From assembly GCA_011634665.1 (NCBI GenBank), contig WAEK01000004.1, forward strand, positions 1,927,501 through 1,991,500: a DNA stretch of 64,000 nucleotides, in the 5' to 3' direction. Below the pieces are notes generated by a model that was not told where the DNA came from, did no database searches, and worked only from the letters and a program-made list of their open reading frames with translations. The number at the start of each line of letters is the position of its first letter. Position 1 is the stretch's first letter. The translations under genes and the position numbers were made by a program. This DNA is from Mortierella sp. BCC40632. Its lineage: Eukaryota > Mortierellomycota > Mortierellomycetes > Mortierellales > Mortierellaceae. Positions 1-10,628 of this stretch are shown here, in pieces.

Positions 1-660
1 CCAAATAAAAAAATTGAAATAAAAAGACTTGATAAATGTCTTTTTCTAAAGGCTAGTGCGACAGGCGACTACACTAGATAACACGGGAGGAACTGGAAGA
101 GTTCAAGCACACAAAGGTCAATTTATTTCTATAGTAACACTGTTAGAGCGCAGAGGGTTTGAGGGAGGTGGGATCGTTTCCTGGAAGAATTCAAGCACAC
201 AAAGGTGAAGAACTCTTCCAGCAGCGGTGGCAACCGTTTAAATACTATTTCCCCAAGGGTAGCGGGCTCCCTTCGGTATTGCTATTGGGGTAGGGTTACC
301 ATCCTGAGCGCTGCTCTTGTCGGAGCCGAAAATGGTAGTCTGCCCAAAAGGGGCCCTAGGTGTAGAGGTATCGCAGACCGATGAGTGGTTCGACAGTTGT
401 GGACGGCATCATAGCAGCCGTACATGGGGTGCCTACAAGACATGAGCCTACACAGATGTATAGTCAAGATGCTCAGAAGATGTATATTTATTGTTGAGAT
501 TTAATCTGCAATAGTGCTAAAGAGGGGCCTAGGGCAGACGGCATACATGGAGGAAAGATGTACATGTACATGGAATAAGCTACAGGGTATGAATGAGCAA
601 AGAAAATATAAACGGTTATGCAGCATACACTACATTAAGCAGTGAGCTGTGTGCAAGCTT
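1..660. other. Intergenic stretch with a 26-bp direct repeat
   Basis: I see no convincing gene here. A 26-bp sequence beginning CTGGAAGA and ending ACACAAAGGT occurs at 93-118 and again at 181-206 with one mismatch, 88 bp apart. Short open frames in the segment have no recognisable domain. The segment lies downstream of the minus-strand gene ending at 661, so it may hold its 3' UTR. Confidence 0.5.
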
Positions 661-1223
661 CTACACCCTTCTAAGAAAGGTTTTAAACTCTGGAGTGCCA
701 GTCGTTTCGATTCTGGTGTGGGTTGAGTCAAGAGAGTGGGCAGTGCTGGTCACTTGCCTGCTGCCAGATGCCATGGCTTCAAAGACGGGGCTCAGTCCTT
801 GTTCTATGGTGACTCTCAGGTCATTCCAGATTTTGATCTGAGTGCCGATTGTGCTAAGCTCTGTCAGGTTATCAGGGATTGTAACGTCTCGTGCATGGAC
901 CAGAATGTACAAATTTCCGCACTTGAACATCAGATATGTCGCCATGTTTTGGCCAATTACTTGCCACCCAACGAGTACAGAGTCGTGAACGTCATAAACA
1001 TCCTCGATAACATCCAGAGCATCCTTCAAAGATAGACCGACTCGAACCAAATCTTTAGCGTTTTTCTTCTTGTGGCCCTTCTGTGCATGCGAAGTCACTT
1101 CGCCGATTCCCACTTCGCAAACAGTCTTGTTGGATGCATCCTTTATCTCTAGAGCGAGGTCAGGCTCCTTTCGACTTCTGTGGCCGCTACGCGAACGTCC
1201 TGATTTCGTCGTTGAGTCCACAC

Positions 1224-1516
1224 TAGTGTTCTTCAACTCGACTCACCAACTCACCGACTCAACTCAACTCATGAGTTGAGTTGAGTTCGAACTTTCTCCC
1301 AACTCGTGTAACATGAGTTGAGTTGAGTCGAAGCTTTTTTCGACTCATGAACTCATGAGTTGAGTTGAGTTAAGTTGAGTTGGAGTGAGTCGACTCGCTT
1401 ACAGGGCGTAGATGCCCTGAGTTGAGATGAGTTCAGATTTTTCCCAACTCATGTGTGCATGAGTTGAGTTGAGTCGAAACTCCAACTCAACTCAACTCGA
1501 CTCATGGGAAACACTG
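1224..1516. mobile_element. hAT-type MITE built of GAGTT/AACTC pentamers, copy 1
   Basis: This 293-bp element is flanked by a perfect 8-bp direct repeat GTCCACAC (1216-1223 and 1517-1524), the hAT hallmark. Its ends are inverted (TAGTGTTC... and ...GAAACACTG). The interior is mostly GAGTT and AACTC pentamers arranged as palindromes around CATGAG, plus a small hairpin AGGGCGTAGATGCCCT. It has no coding capacity. A 374-bp relative lies in the opposite orientation at 62298-62671. It sits on the 3' splice site of the minus-strand gene. Confidence 0.9.
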
Positions 1517-1532
1517 GTCCACACTACATGTA

Positions 1533-3152
1533 CAGTGCCGGCCATAATTGTTACAATGTTTTCAATTTTTTTTTTAATCTTGGGATACTCGCCCTCCAAT
1601 GGTTGGAATCGACTGAAAATCGGAATGAACATTCATTTATTGATGATAAATATATTCTCTAAGTTTTAAAGAGGTACCTCAATTGGCTGTTGAGATTTTT
1701 GGTCACTAATAGGGCCTGGTCATTGTAACAGTTTTGACCGACATGAAAAATTTCCTTGATTTTTGTCTTCAACGAGCTATATCTCGCTGGATCAGTACTT
1801 TGTTTGCCTCCCTTTGGCTCTATGGACAGCCCTGAGTCTCTTTGGCATGCTCCTAATCAGGCTGCGGCAGTATTCTACCGGAATCTTGTACCATTCTGTG
1901 GAGATTGGCTCCCATAACTCGCGATAGCTTTTAGGACGTGTTGGATACTTGGCCAGTCTTTTCTTCAAGTAAGCCCACATATTTTCGATTGGATTCAAGT
2001 CAGGGGATTGTGCAGGCCAGAATAAAAGCCTATCGTCGGCCTCTGTCACCCCAATCGACTCGAGGTACGCCTTGGTAACCTTGGCTGTATGCTTGGGATC
2101 GTTGTCGTGCTGAAAGATGAATTCTTCTTGAGTCATGCCCCATTCCTCAACAGACATATGCAGATCCTCTCGGAGAATCTGGATATACAAGTCGGAGTCC
2201 ATGGTTTCATCGATCTTAGCAATTTAACCTGGTCCGTTCCATGACATGCATGACCAGACCATCACACTACCCCCACCAAATTTGACTGTTCCTTGGACTG
2301 TTCGGCTTGTTATTGCCCCTTCCTGTTCATCCCACACCCACTGCAAGCCGTCGGAACAAATTCGGTTGATCTTGGACTCGTCAGACCAGACAACTGAAGC
2401 CCAGTCGTCCTCAGTCCATTCCTTGTACTTGTTGACAAACTGTAATCGGCCACGAATGTGATTTCTTTTCAACGCAGGTCGTTTCACAACTCGTTTGGCG
2501 ATTAGTCCAGCCTCTCGAAGTCTTCTCTTGAGAGTGGTAATCGATATTGGTGCGGGATTGATTTCATTGGCCTGATCAAGTCCACCAGATGCTGACTTGA
2601 TTAGACCACGTTTCAGATTGAGCTTGATATGTTCAACTGTCGAGGCTAAAATTTTCCTTGGTCGACCTCCTTTGAACTTGGACAGATCCAAATCATTGCT
2701 TACAGCAATCCTGTGGACAGTTGCATTAGAAATATTCAGCTTCTTGGCTGTCTCTCTGGTGGATGTTCCTTCCTGCAAAAGCTTCAATGCTTCCTTGATG
2801 GTTCGTGGCGGTGTTGGCTTCATAGTTGGCACATGAGATGAAAAGAGGTAGAACAGTGATTTTTGGAAAAAATCGGGATGTTTTAGAATCAAAACAATGA
2901 AAAATTGACGAAAAAGAATTTTTTATCGTATTTTTTACATGGTCGGTCAAAACTGTTACAATGATATCGGACCCTTTGTCTGTCAATAACTCTTCAACTA
3001 TTGCCGTTATCCAGTTGAAACTTTAAGGGCGTATTCTCCATTGATTAATGATGCTTCAGTCAAATTATCAGGCCATTTGATAGCTTGTGCAGCATGTAAG
3101 TAGGAATTCAGATGAAAAGTAAAAAACATTGTAACAGTTTTGGCCGGCACTG
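1533..3152 (-). mobile_element. Tc1-like transposon, family A
   Basis: The 1620-bp element is bounded by TA dinucleotides (1531-1532 and 3153-3154) and by inverted repeats starting CAGTGCCGGCCA. A second motif, GTCGGTCAAAACTGTTACAA, lies about 190 bp inside each end (about 1721-1742 and 2942-2963), inverted relative to the terminal copy on the same side. The element sits in intron 2 of the minus-strand gene. It contains one transposase gene with a single stop codon. Confidence 0.95.
1792..2892 (-). pseudogene. Tc1 transposase, family A, one nonsense codon
   Basis: DDE transposase for cut-and-paste movement. The N-terminal part (probable start MKPTPPRTIKEAL) has paired helix-turn-helix regions and the GRPRK motif linking them. 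The catalytic part shows VVWSDESK (first Asp), FQHDNDPKH (second Asp) and SPDLNPIEN (Glu). Between second Asp and Glu I count 39 residues, against 34 in the other two Tc1 families here; the extra residues lie around TEADDR. Positions 2224-2892 and 1792-2202 are in the same frame and separated by one TAA, so a single substitution could have inactivated the copy. Confidence 0.92.
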
Positions 3153-4008
3153 TACATTAAAGAGCTCAAATTTAACACTATCTTTGCCTTACAAATACAT
3201 AAGAGATCCGGCACCTTACTTACAAGTTCAAGAATACTCTTTGGCTGGGTATACTCATGAACACCCTACATAATGGCAATATAAACGAGGAGATGGACGT
3301 TGACTCGGAGTAATCTTTTGTACTGTCGCTGTCAGGGAACTCTTGCACTGCAGCCATAAGGAAAGTCCAGAGCTTCTGGTACATGCTGTCCGATGGTGCA
3401 TTGTCCAAAATGTGCTTCAGACACTTCGAGCGATCATATCCATAGTCCTCATGGGCCTATTAAGCGAATAGATGAAAGTTAGAAGAAACCCTTCTCAAAT
3501 ACACATATTTAAATCTCTTCATGAGGCAATGCTTACATCCAGCCATATGCGTACTTGGTTCCGTCAAGCCCTTGCCTGGGTGTCCTGCCACCTCGTCAAG
3601 GCCATTTCGCGCATTTCGTTGACCTGCTTGATTGGGAGCCGCTCTCGCAGCTCCTGGACCCCTCGGACCCTTTGCCCTAGTTGTAGATCCTGCCTTTTGA
3701 CTTGCCCCCTCTGCGGGCGCTCTTCGTACCTGGTCTTTTTCCCTTTCTCTGCATTTGTATTTTTAGTAGCTACATATACAGTTGGCGCCAAAATGGTTTC
3801 AATGTTTTCAGAAATTTCGCTTTTTCTAATTTTCTCGTTTATTCTTTCTTTCTCTTTCATATTCAATTCTAATAGAAAGGAAAGTCTTATCAATGGTGGA
3901 CCCGAGAAATAAGAAAGCGGGCCTTTATCACTTCACATGAGCGAGCTATGCCGCCTCCAATGTTGTCGTCTCATAGAAACCATTTTGCCACTAGTCCGGG
4001 AAAATTCT

Positions 4009-5560
4009 TCAATACCTCGTATTCCCCCCTTTCGCTTTCAACACGGCCTCTACTCTTCGTGGCATCGACTCATAGAGCTTGTCAATCATATCCTGTGGTA
4101 TCAGCTCCCATTCCTCCAGCACCATATCCCACAATTCATGAACACTCGTAGGCCGCTTCTCTCGTTGACCAATCTGAACCTTCAGCTTGTCCCAAACATG
4201 CTCGATTGGATTTAAATCTGCTGATTGTGCAGGCCATCGAAGAACCTCAATATCCTGATCCTCCAGGTACTTGGTTATTGCTTTGGCTTTTGTGTTTGGG
4301 GTCGTTGTCGTGCTGAAAAATGAAGTCATTTTTTCCGAGATCATAACACTCGAGACTTTCTTTCAATGTTGTGTCGAGAATATTGATGTAATCCTCCTTT
4401 TTCATAGTTCCTTCATAGATCTGACAGCCATAGCCAAGTCCCTTGGACGTCATACAGCCCCAGAACATCAAGGATCCATCTCCATGCTTGACAGTAGGTT
4501 GAAGATGAAATGGTTGAACCGGATCGCCTGGCTTAGCCCAGTAATATTGTATCCCGTCCGAGTTCCAGATGTTTATCTTTGTTTCATCTGAGAATACCAC
4601 TCGCTTCCAGTCATCGATGGTCCAATTTTTATGACCTCTTGCCCACTCCAAACGCGCTTGCTTGTGTCGCTGTGCTGTAGCTCCTTTGCTCCAAAGACAC
4701 ACGGGGGATGCTCAAAGGAGAGGAAGGCAAAGGGACGGTCATCTGGTCGAGGGCCAATGAATGAGAGTCATAGGATTGCTCAGGTGGGAACAACAGCCAG
4801 GAAGGAAGGAAAGAATGAAGGGGGGAATCGGAACGAGAAGAGTCTTACATCAAAAGCGCCATGCTACCAACGGGTCGCCAGGAGCTCTTCAATGGCATGA
4901 AACGAGCGGAAGGCAGCACAAAGCTAAATCAAGCTTCTACAAAAGAAGGGGGAAGGGTGGACGCATCTTACTTTCAAAGTCAACAAGGAACAAAAACAAA
5001 AGGAAGAAACGACCAGGAGCAAACAAGAGCCTGCTCAAGTATTTATTCATCTACTATCTATTGAGGGGCATGCAGACCAGATGGCTCCGCAGCCCCAAGT
5101 TGTCCACCTCTTGGAAAGGGCTAAAATCGTAGCTACTGCGACCAGTGTCAGTTACTACACGACATCGCTTACTAAGGAAAGGCTTTTTGACTTTTTTCTT
5201 CGCTTGAAAGCCGATCTCCCTGAGGTTGCGAAGGACTGATCTGTACGAGATAACAGTCCCTTCACCATTGAGGCTCTTGTGGACCTGCTTGCCAGTCTTC
5301 AAAATGCCGGAAAGTAACTTCCTGTTGAGATCATTCTTGGAGCGAGCCGAGAGAATTCTTGGTCTTCCTGTTGGTTGCCTTTGTAGAGTAGGTAAATGCT
5401 TGGTTCGGATCCTTGAAACAGAAGCAGGGCTGACTGATAATCGTCTAGCGACATTCTTGACGGAGTAGCCTGCTTTTAGCTGGCTTATGATAGAGTTTTG
5501 AGTGTCTTCTTTCGTTTTTTTCATGATGGAGGAATATCGACCATCTTCGAGCGATTGCAC
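4009..5560 (-). pseudogene. Tc1 transposase, family B copy 1, interrupted
   Basis: The N-terminal half (5560 down to about 5170) starts MQSLEDGRYSS and has helix-turn-helix signatures (YSVKNVARRLSVSPASVSRI) and TGRPRIL. The catalytic half (about 4671 down to 4009) shows VVFSDETK, FQHDNDPKH and SADLNPIEHVW, with 34 residues between second Asp and Glu, so DD34E. A 493-bp insertion separates the halves. A second break is a frameshift near 4300 (…PKHKSQSN versus KAKAITKYLEDQ). It cannot make an intact enzyme. Confidence 0.9.
4672..5164. mobile_element. 493-bp insertion in Tc1-B1, possible solo LTR
   Basis: Comparison with the second Tc1-B copy, which reads straight through this site, places an extra 493 bp here. 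TCGCT occurs directly on both sides (4667-4671 and 5165-5169), as expected for a 5-bp target duplication. The insert begins G-TGCTGTAG and ends ACGACA, close to the TG...CA ends of an LTR. No internal coding region is convincing. The class is an inference. Confidence 0.55.
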
Positions 5561-6074
5561 CCGTATTTTATATCAAACTTGTCAAGATCTATTCATCATC
5601 TTTTCATCTCTCTGACTGACTGTAGATATAAGACAAACGATTGTGAAAAAAGAGATGAAATAGCAATAAATATAAATGGCGTGCCCAAGTGGCGAAATGG
5701 TTCCAATATCTAGCTTCAACAATTTACCTCATAGCACGCCTTTCTGACAACATATTGAAAATCTGTTTACACTGTCGTGAACAAGGCATTCAGGGTATTG
5801 TTTTCAATCGAAGCAACAAGGTGCATTTACATATTCTCGATGGGTAGAAAATTGCTAAAATATGAAAATTTGAGAATTATTGAAACCATTTTGGCGCCCA
5901 CTGTATCGTTTCTGGGTCACCCTCCACCTTTTCCTTCCTCTCTCTACTCTTCTGTTGTAGGATAGTGTAGTTTTTGTGAACTAGCTGGCCACGTCCGCAG
6001 ACCGTGGTATGAGTGCGCGCCGACGAATAAAACCCCTAACGGGGCCCATAAAAAAAAAAAAAAAAAAAAAAAAA

Positions 6075-6110
6075 ATATGTGAGCGGCTTATTCTCACATA
6101 TAACCACCTT
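6075..6110. repeat. Hairpin repeat TGTGAG...CTCACA next to LINE poly(A)
   Basis: The LINE X poly(A) tail is followed directly by ATGTGAG, CGGCTTATT and CTCACAT, an inverted repeat. The same unit occurs in clusters at 9336-9545 and 18568-18831, also beside LINE X 3' ends. Confidence 0.6.
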
Positions 6111-6204
6111 TTTTGCCGATTAAAGTGGGTTGGGTGCCTCAACTTGCGATTTTTTTGAAATCATCTGGTAGGGATGATCGCTCGACGCCTCCTGACGAAT
6201 TTCC

Positions 6205-6400
6205 AGGAGATGGTGTGGTGTAGTAAATACGACTGGGCGATCTTCTGGCCCCTGGGCCAGGGGGTATAAATGGTGTCCCTCGACACCAGACAATAAAGAC
6301 AGTTTTGTTTTCTTCCTTTTATTTTCCCGATCCGTTTGTGAATACTTACCGTCTGGAGCAGGTCCACTCGTCCGCCCGCCCCGGGGGTGCGATCCTGTAG
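6205..6400 (+). repeat. Decayed LTR-like promoter segment
   Basis: The segment has GTGTAGTAAATACGA and GATCTTCTGG, then a TATAAATG box near 6270 and CAATAAAG near 6290, the order of TATA box and polyadenylation signal seen in the LTRs of this window. It resembles the start of the solo LTR at 58721 (GTGTAGTAAACGCGATCG). Ends and target duplication are not clear, so it is probably a truncated relative of LTR A. Confidence 0.4.
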
Positions 6401-7225
6401 CTAGATATTGTTCATTTGCGAGTCTTTTCTCTTGCCTTGTTCTCTCTCTATAGAACGGTGATACGCGTCGTGATCAGTATGTTTCCCTCTTCTATGCTGG
6501 CAATCCCCTTTCCCAATAGGTCTCACACACCTGCCTGCCAAGTAGTGCGAGCTCTTTCCCCCTGTGCTGGTCCTCTACGCCGCAATGGGGCCTTGGGTTT
6601 GTGCGTCAGGAGCCCAAAAACCAAATTCCAAAATGGTCGTACTAACTCCATGTAATTTTCCAGCTCACAATTTGACTTCTAGACCCCTCTGAATTTTCTG
6701 CACTCAGCTCCGTGCAAAAATTTCCGTACTAACTCCGTGCAAAAGTGGATGTGTGTGGCCCGTGTGGCCGAGTGGGATTGACAGCTCCACACATCCAACC
6801 CGTCCCGGTTTCGTCTCCGGGGAGTGCGAATAATTACGATCAATACTACCTATTATTTACAAAAAGAGTTATTTTCCGTATTAAAATTCACACTCAGGCC
6901 TGGGATGCTCTACGAGCAGAAAAGATCCACTCAAAAACACGAACCTCTCCTGGAAAAAGGGGGTAAAAACCATCCGACCCGCAAGGGACAGGACATCCAG
7001 GGCCTCCGAAAGGAGGTGGTTAGTCGCTATGTGGGAAGCGGCGAGACAGCTCAAGTTACGGGAAGGCCCTTCGGGCTGGGCCGTCGCGCTCTGTTTACAG
7101 AGTGGCGCGAGAGATGAGAGCGGCTGTCGGTGAAAGGTATGGGCAACCTAGTAGCTTAAGGTTTCACCGGCGTGACAGGGAGGCGGATACCTACATGGTT
7201 CCGTCTCCCTTAACGTCGCCTGTAC
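6400..7225. other. Repeat-derived spacer without a clear gene
   Basis: No coding region with a recognisable domain was found. The words GTACTAACTCC and GTGCAAAA recur between 6638 and 6745. A tRNA-like segment with candidate RNA polymerase III boxes lies at 6760-6830. The downstream limit is the first readable frame of the LINE reverse transcriptase. Confidence 0.4.
6758..6830 (+). repeat. tRNA-like segment, possible SINE head
   Basis: TGGCCGAGTGG at 6765-6775 matches the A box of Ser/Leu-type tRNAs. GGTTTCGTCTCC at 6807-6818 resembles a B box and sits in a T-arm-like hairpin with CCCGG/CCGGG stem. I cannot fold a normal acceptor stem and anticodon loop, so this is not a functional tRNA. It may be a tRNA pseudogene or the head of a short interspersed element. 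Confidence 0.3.
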
Positions 7226-8927
7226 TACAACAGGCACGCTACTGGTATCGTCCTCTCCAACACCCGTTTTACCCACGCGGCATATGCAGACGATACTATC
7301 CTTGCCGTCGCCGAGGGCGATGAGGAGGCAGCACAAAGGGCCATCCAGCTACACGAGAGGGCCTCGGGAGCAAAGATCAACGTTGAGAAGACTGCGGTCA
7401 TCCCCCTCACCCCCACCAGCACCAACTCAATTCCCCTCCCCGGCTTCAGCATCAAAGAATATGGAGAGCCTTTCACCCACCTCGGTATCACTCTCCGCGT
7501 AGGCGGCCGTGACATGGCACAGATCGAAGACAACATAGTGAACTCGGTGAAAAAGTCCATTAATGCACTTTCGTACACTCTCTCTCCCTTCAAGGGAGGG
7601 TACATGTTGCAAACGCCTACATCTACTCCAAAGTGTGGTATGGAGCAGCCTTCTACCAGTTCTCGCCTACTTTTTTCAAGAAGATCAACTCCTTGACGTC
7701 AGACCTCCTGTGGAACGGACACAAACCTTCGGTCAGCAGAGACTGGCTCAGACGACCCAAGGATAAAGGTGGATTTGGTTTGATGGACGTCGAGCTCCAA
7801 TGCTCGGCGCTCAAAGCCAAATGGCTCGCACGATGGCGCACGGCCTCCCCCCAGTGGGGTGACCTCTTCACTGCAGTTGCACAAGAGACGTACGCCCTCC
7901 TCCGCCCCACCGACGCGATTGCCCTCCTCACCCACCCCTCCGAAGCACAAACTCGCTCACCCCACTCCCGCAGACACTACCGCCTCACAGTGGTTCCAGA
8001 CGCGATGTGGGCCTTCGCCAGACTCCTCCCCACCCCAACACAGACCCCGACGTTAGAGGGGAGACCGTCTTCGCAGGAGAGGTCGACATTGAAGGGTTTT
8101 CAGTCCGCGCTGCCCGTCAATACCTGGAGAGCAGAAAGCAGAACACTCGTCAGGAAAATTTCGACCAAGGCAAAGACCCATACGCCCCAGTCTATGGTAG
8201 GCTGCGGCTCAAGTCTCCTACACAAAACAACGAGCCCTACCCTGACAAGTGGTGGGACACGGTCTTCAAGCGCACACACCACCCCCTCAGGACACCAAAA
8301 GAGAGGTCTTTTCTTTTCAACCTCGCTCACCATGCAATCACCACCGACAAGGCCAGAGCCAAGTGGAAGGAAGACGTCAATGGCAAGTGCAAGCGCTGCC
8401 TCATTGACTACCCAGATCAGGAGCCTCATATAGAGGACCTTCGACACGCCTTCGCCAACTGTGGAGCAGTCTGGGCCCTCTGGAAGGCCGCCCGTTCCTG
8501 GATCACCACCCTCGTCCCTGGCATGGTCGTCAGCAGTCTGCCTGACAACTGCATGCTGGGATGGCCAGAAATTGAGAAACTGCCCCCTATCGCAGTACAC
8601 ATCCACTCGTTGGTCCTGTACAGCATTTGGAGGACTTTTGTTGCCATCCACAAGCTACTCCCGGGACAACCCCCGAGAGATGGCACAGCGGACGACCTCC
8701 TCTGGCTCACCGTCAACAGCCTCAAGCTCCGTGCACACACAGCACTCCAACAAGCTCTCCTCAAGGACAACAAACAGCAAGCAACGAACCCAAACCCAGC
8801 AGCAACTTCAGATGCCAATTACAAGCGAATGCACAAGACTTGGAATCACCCTCCGTATATTGTGGTGTCCAAAGAGGAGGTGACATTTGGTTGGATGTGG
8901 CCCACCCCTGGCTATGGTCCTTTTTAG
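7226..8927 (+). pseudogene. LINE X reverse transcriptase end and C-terminal zinc region
   Basis: Reading from 7230, the frame gives TRFTHAAYADDTILAVAEG, the reverse transcriptase active site with YADD, then GAKINVEKTAVIPL and FTHLGITLRVGG, typical of motifs D and E. Frameshifts near 7600 and 8020 lead into a C-terminal part (8007-8927) with CKRC, then LRHAFANC, a Cys/His cluster like those at the C-terminus of Tad-type LINE proteins, and the end TPGYGPF. The N-terminal reverse transcriptase and any endonuclease are missing, so it is dead. Confidence 0.85.
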
Positions 8928-9335
8928 ACATGCCAGGGGAGTACACTCCTCCAGCTTCGCGCGCGCAAGACCGAAGCCGCCTGACATCAGGCGAGCAAAC
9001 GTCGCTGACGTTGACCTGCTTGATTGATTGGGAGCCGCTCTCGCAGCTCCTGGACCCCTCGGACCCTTTGCCCTAGTTGTAGATCCTGCCTTTTGACTTG
9101 CCCCCTCTGCGGGTGCTCTTTGTACCTGGTCTTTTTCCCTTTCTCTGCATTTGTATTTCTAGTAGCTATATCGTTTCTGGGTCACCCTCCACCTTTTCCT
9201 TCCTCTCTCTACTCTTCTGTTGTAGGATAGTGTAGTTTTTGTGAACTAGCTGGCCACGTCCGCAGACCGTGGTATGAGTGCGCGCCGACGAATAAAACCC
9301 CTAACGGGGCCCATAAAAAAAAAAAAAAAAAAAAA
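7226..9335 (+). mobile_element. LINE family X, 5'-truncated copy
   Basis: A Tad-like non-LTR element keeping the end of the reverse transcriptase, the C-terminal region, the 3' UTR with the CCCC-TAAC-GGGG hairpin near 9294-9306 and a tail of about 21 A ending at 9335. It serves as the uninterrupted reference for the copy split by Tc1-B1. Hairpin repeats follow immediately. Confidence 0.88.
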
Positions 9336-9664
9336 GGATGAAGATATTCTCACATATATGTGAGCGGCTTATTCTCAGTCATATGTGAGAATAGCTCTCA
9401 AACTCATTTTTTTTCTTAATCTCACATATGTGTGAGACGCTTATTCTCACACATATCTCCTGAAAAAGGCCTCCAGCTTACTCTCACACATATCTCAACG
9501 TTCTGCTCTCACATTTATCTACAGTCCCAGCATTTTTTCTTTCTTCTTTTTTTTTACAGGCCCCGTTAGGGGTTTTATTCATTTGTGCGCACCCGTCCCA
9601 TGTTTTCCAGACGTGGCTATCTAGTCCTCAATCCACCAAGGAAAAGGAAAAAAAAAAAAAGTAA
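9336..9664. repeat. Left arm of an 8.8-kb-spaced inverted repeat
   Basis: Starting GGATGAA, this stretch holds TGTGAG/CTCACA hairpin units, the phrase CTGAAAAAGGCCTCCAGC, and then a LINE X 3' end in antisense (poly-T 9547-9555 and GGCCCCGTTAGGGG). It matches the reverse complement of 18448-18831 nearly base for base apart from a gap of about 70 bp near the outer end. The arms enclose the MULE gene, the minisatellite and the gene at 15970. Confidence 0.75.
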
Positions 9665-9795
9665 GAGAATAGGTGGAAGGCGATCCAGAGAAGAGGAAAA
9701 AGACCAGGGTACAATGAGCACCCGCAGAGAGGGGCAAGTCAAAGGCAGGGACTACAACTAGGGGCAGAGGTCCCAGCTTTTCAGCCACTCAATAC
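9547..9795 (-). mobile_element. LINE family X 3' fragment, antisense
   Basis: Poly-T followed by the reverse complement of the family X tail, then further 3' UTR (GACCAGGGTACAATGAGCAC, reverse of the segment at 9100-9140). Only the last 250 bp or so of the element remain; an A-run at 9649-9660 interrupts the match. Confidence 0.7.
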
Positions 9796-9886
9796 GACTG
9801 TTATGTCATCGGTCTATGATGCCGATTTGACACATCGTCAATTGTGCTCCCCTTTTTTCTTACTCTTTTCGCCACTACTCAAAATC

Positions 9887-10593
9887 CTAGCACTCCTCGG
9901 TCGTCCTTTTGGTCTTCACTCTTCTTGGATCGCCGACGGTAGGAGTCTCACCATCGTTTTGCACAGCTGCTTCACTTTCCATATCCTTTTCCAGAGATCC
10001 CTGAATTTCCTCCATCTTGCTCAAAATCTTCCCATGCATAAGTGGATCGTTGCTCGAAAGACCTGCGATCTTCTTTCCGAGTCCTGTTATTTCTGCGTGC
10101 CGTCTCTTCCTAGATTGGGTCTCCTTGTGATAAGCGACATTTTTTTTTTTTTTCGGAGGAGAACAGGTCAGAAACACTGGTCATGAAAGAATCCGAGGGA
10201 TACCCCATTCTGGTTGACTTGTGGTGCCGAGAAGCGGCCTGGAAAGACTTGCGTCCAATCCTCTCACTAAGATCGGGGATGTCTTGGATGGATTCCTTAT
10301 ACCAGCGGCGGTGCACTAAACTGATGTGATATCGGCACTCTGGCTCTTTCCTCATGACGCAGAAAAAAAAATGGCGGCAAACGACTCCCAAATTTTGGAG
10401 GAGTAGACAAGTGCAGAAGTACGAGTGATCGGTCAGAAGTATGACGTATTCCTTCTGTTCGCAGCCCAACGTGTCCTTTGCCCTGAAAACGAAACGCGTA
10501 TCGTCTTGACCGATCCTAGAGATCAGAGAAACGAGAGTTGATATACGCCCCGATTCATCCTATTACACGAGACGAGGCAATATTAATATCCTC

Positions 10594-10628
<35 letters not shown>

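Larger units (their letters stand above)
661..3612 (-). pseudogene. Spliced fungal gene of a conserved unknown family, disrupted by three transposons
   Basis: Three exons can be joined on the minus strand: 3612-3537, 3456-3224 and 1222-661. Intron 1 (3536-3457) runs GTAAGC to TAG. Intron 2 begins GTAAGT at 3223 and ends at an AG at 1223-1224; it holds a Tc1 element and a MITE and is about 2 kb. Reading phase is kept across both junctions. The product has an N-terminal helical part (YQKLWTFLM), a basic linker, then PDLALEI, CEVGIGEVTS and a C-terminal half with VLVGWQVIG. The PD...E-x-GEVT layout resembles a degenerate PD-(D/E)XK nuclease core with T where K is expected; that is inference. I associate the overall pattern with hypothetical proteins of Mucoromycotina. 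An in-frame TGA near 3572 and a 5' end running into a LINE at about 3612 suggest a pseudogene. Confidence 0.6.
3779..5903 (-). mobile_element. Tc1-like transposon, family B, copy 1
   Basis: Flanked by TA (3777-3778 and 5904-5905), with inverted repeats starting CAGTTGGCGCC and CAGTGGGCGCC. It is 2125 bp, against 1631 bp for copy 2 at 54863, because of a 493-bp insertion at 4672. Subterminal copies of the terminal motif lie near 3975-3995 and 5690-5712, inverted relative to the ends. It inserted into the LINE X 3' UTR. Confidence 0.93.
3613..6074 (+). mobile_element. LINE family X, 3' end copy split by a Tc1 element
   Basis: A 5'-truncated LINE 3' end occupies 3613-3776 and 5906-6074. The Tc1 element between the halves duplicated a TA; the uninterrupted sequence is visible at 9160-9240. 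The 3' UTR ends with a short hairpin, CCCC-TAAC-GGGG, at 6033-6044, followed by CCAT and about 26 A. This end recurs at every family X copy in the window. The 5' junction falls within the disrupted minus-strand gene. Confidence 0.85.

Noticed and set aside
661..1279. Plus-strand open frames opposite the minus-strand gene (736-1035, 1070-1279)
   Set aside because: They are antisense shadows; the minus frame has conserved motifs and matching splice sites.
6758..6830. Functional tRNA-Ser or tRNA-Leu
   Set aside because: A and B boxes can be seen but acceptor stem and anticodon arm do not form; kept only as a tRNA-like repeat.
7000..7225. rRNA-like segment (GGGAAGCGGCGAGACAGC region)
   Set aside because: No universally conserved rRNA word could be matched; composition alone suggested it.
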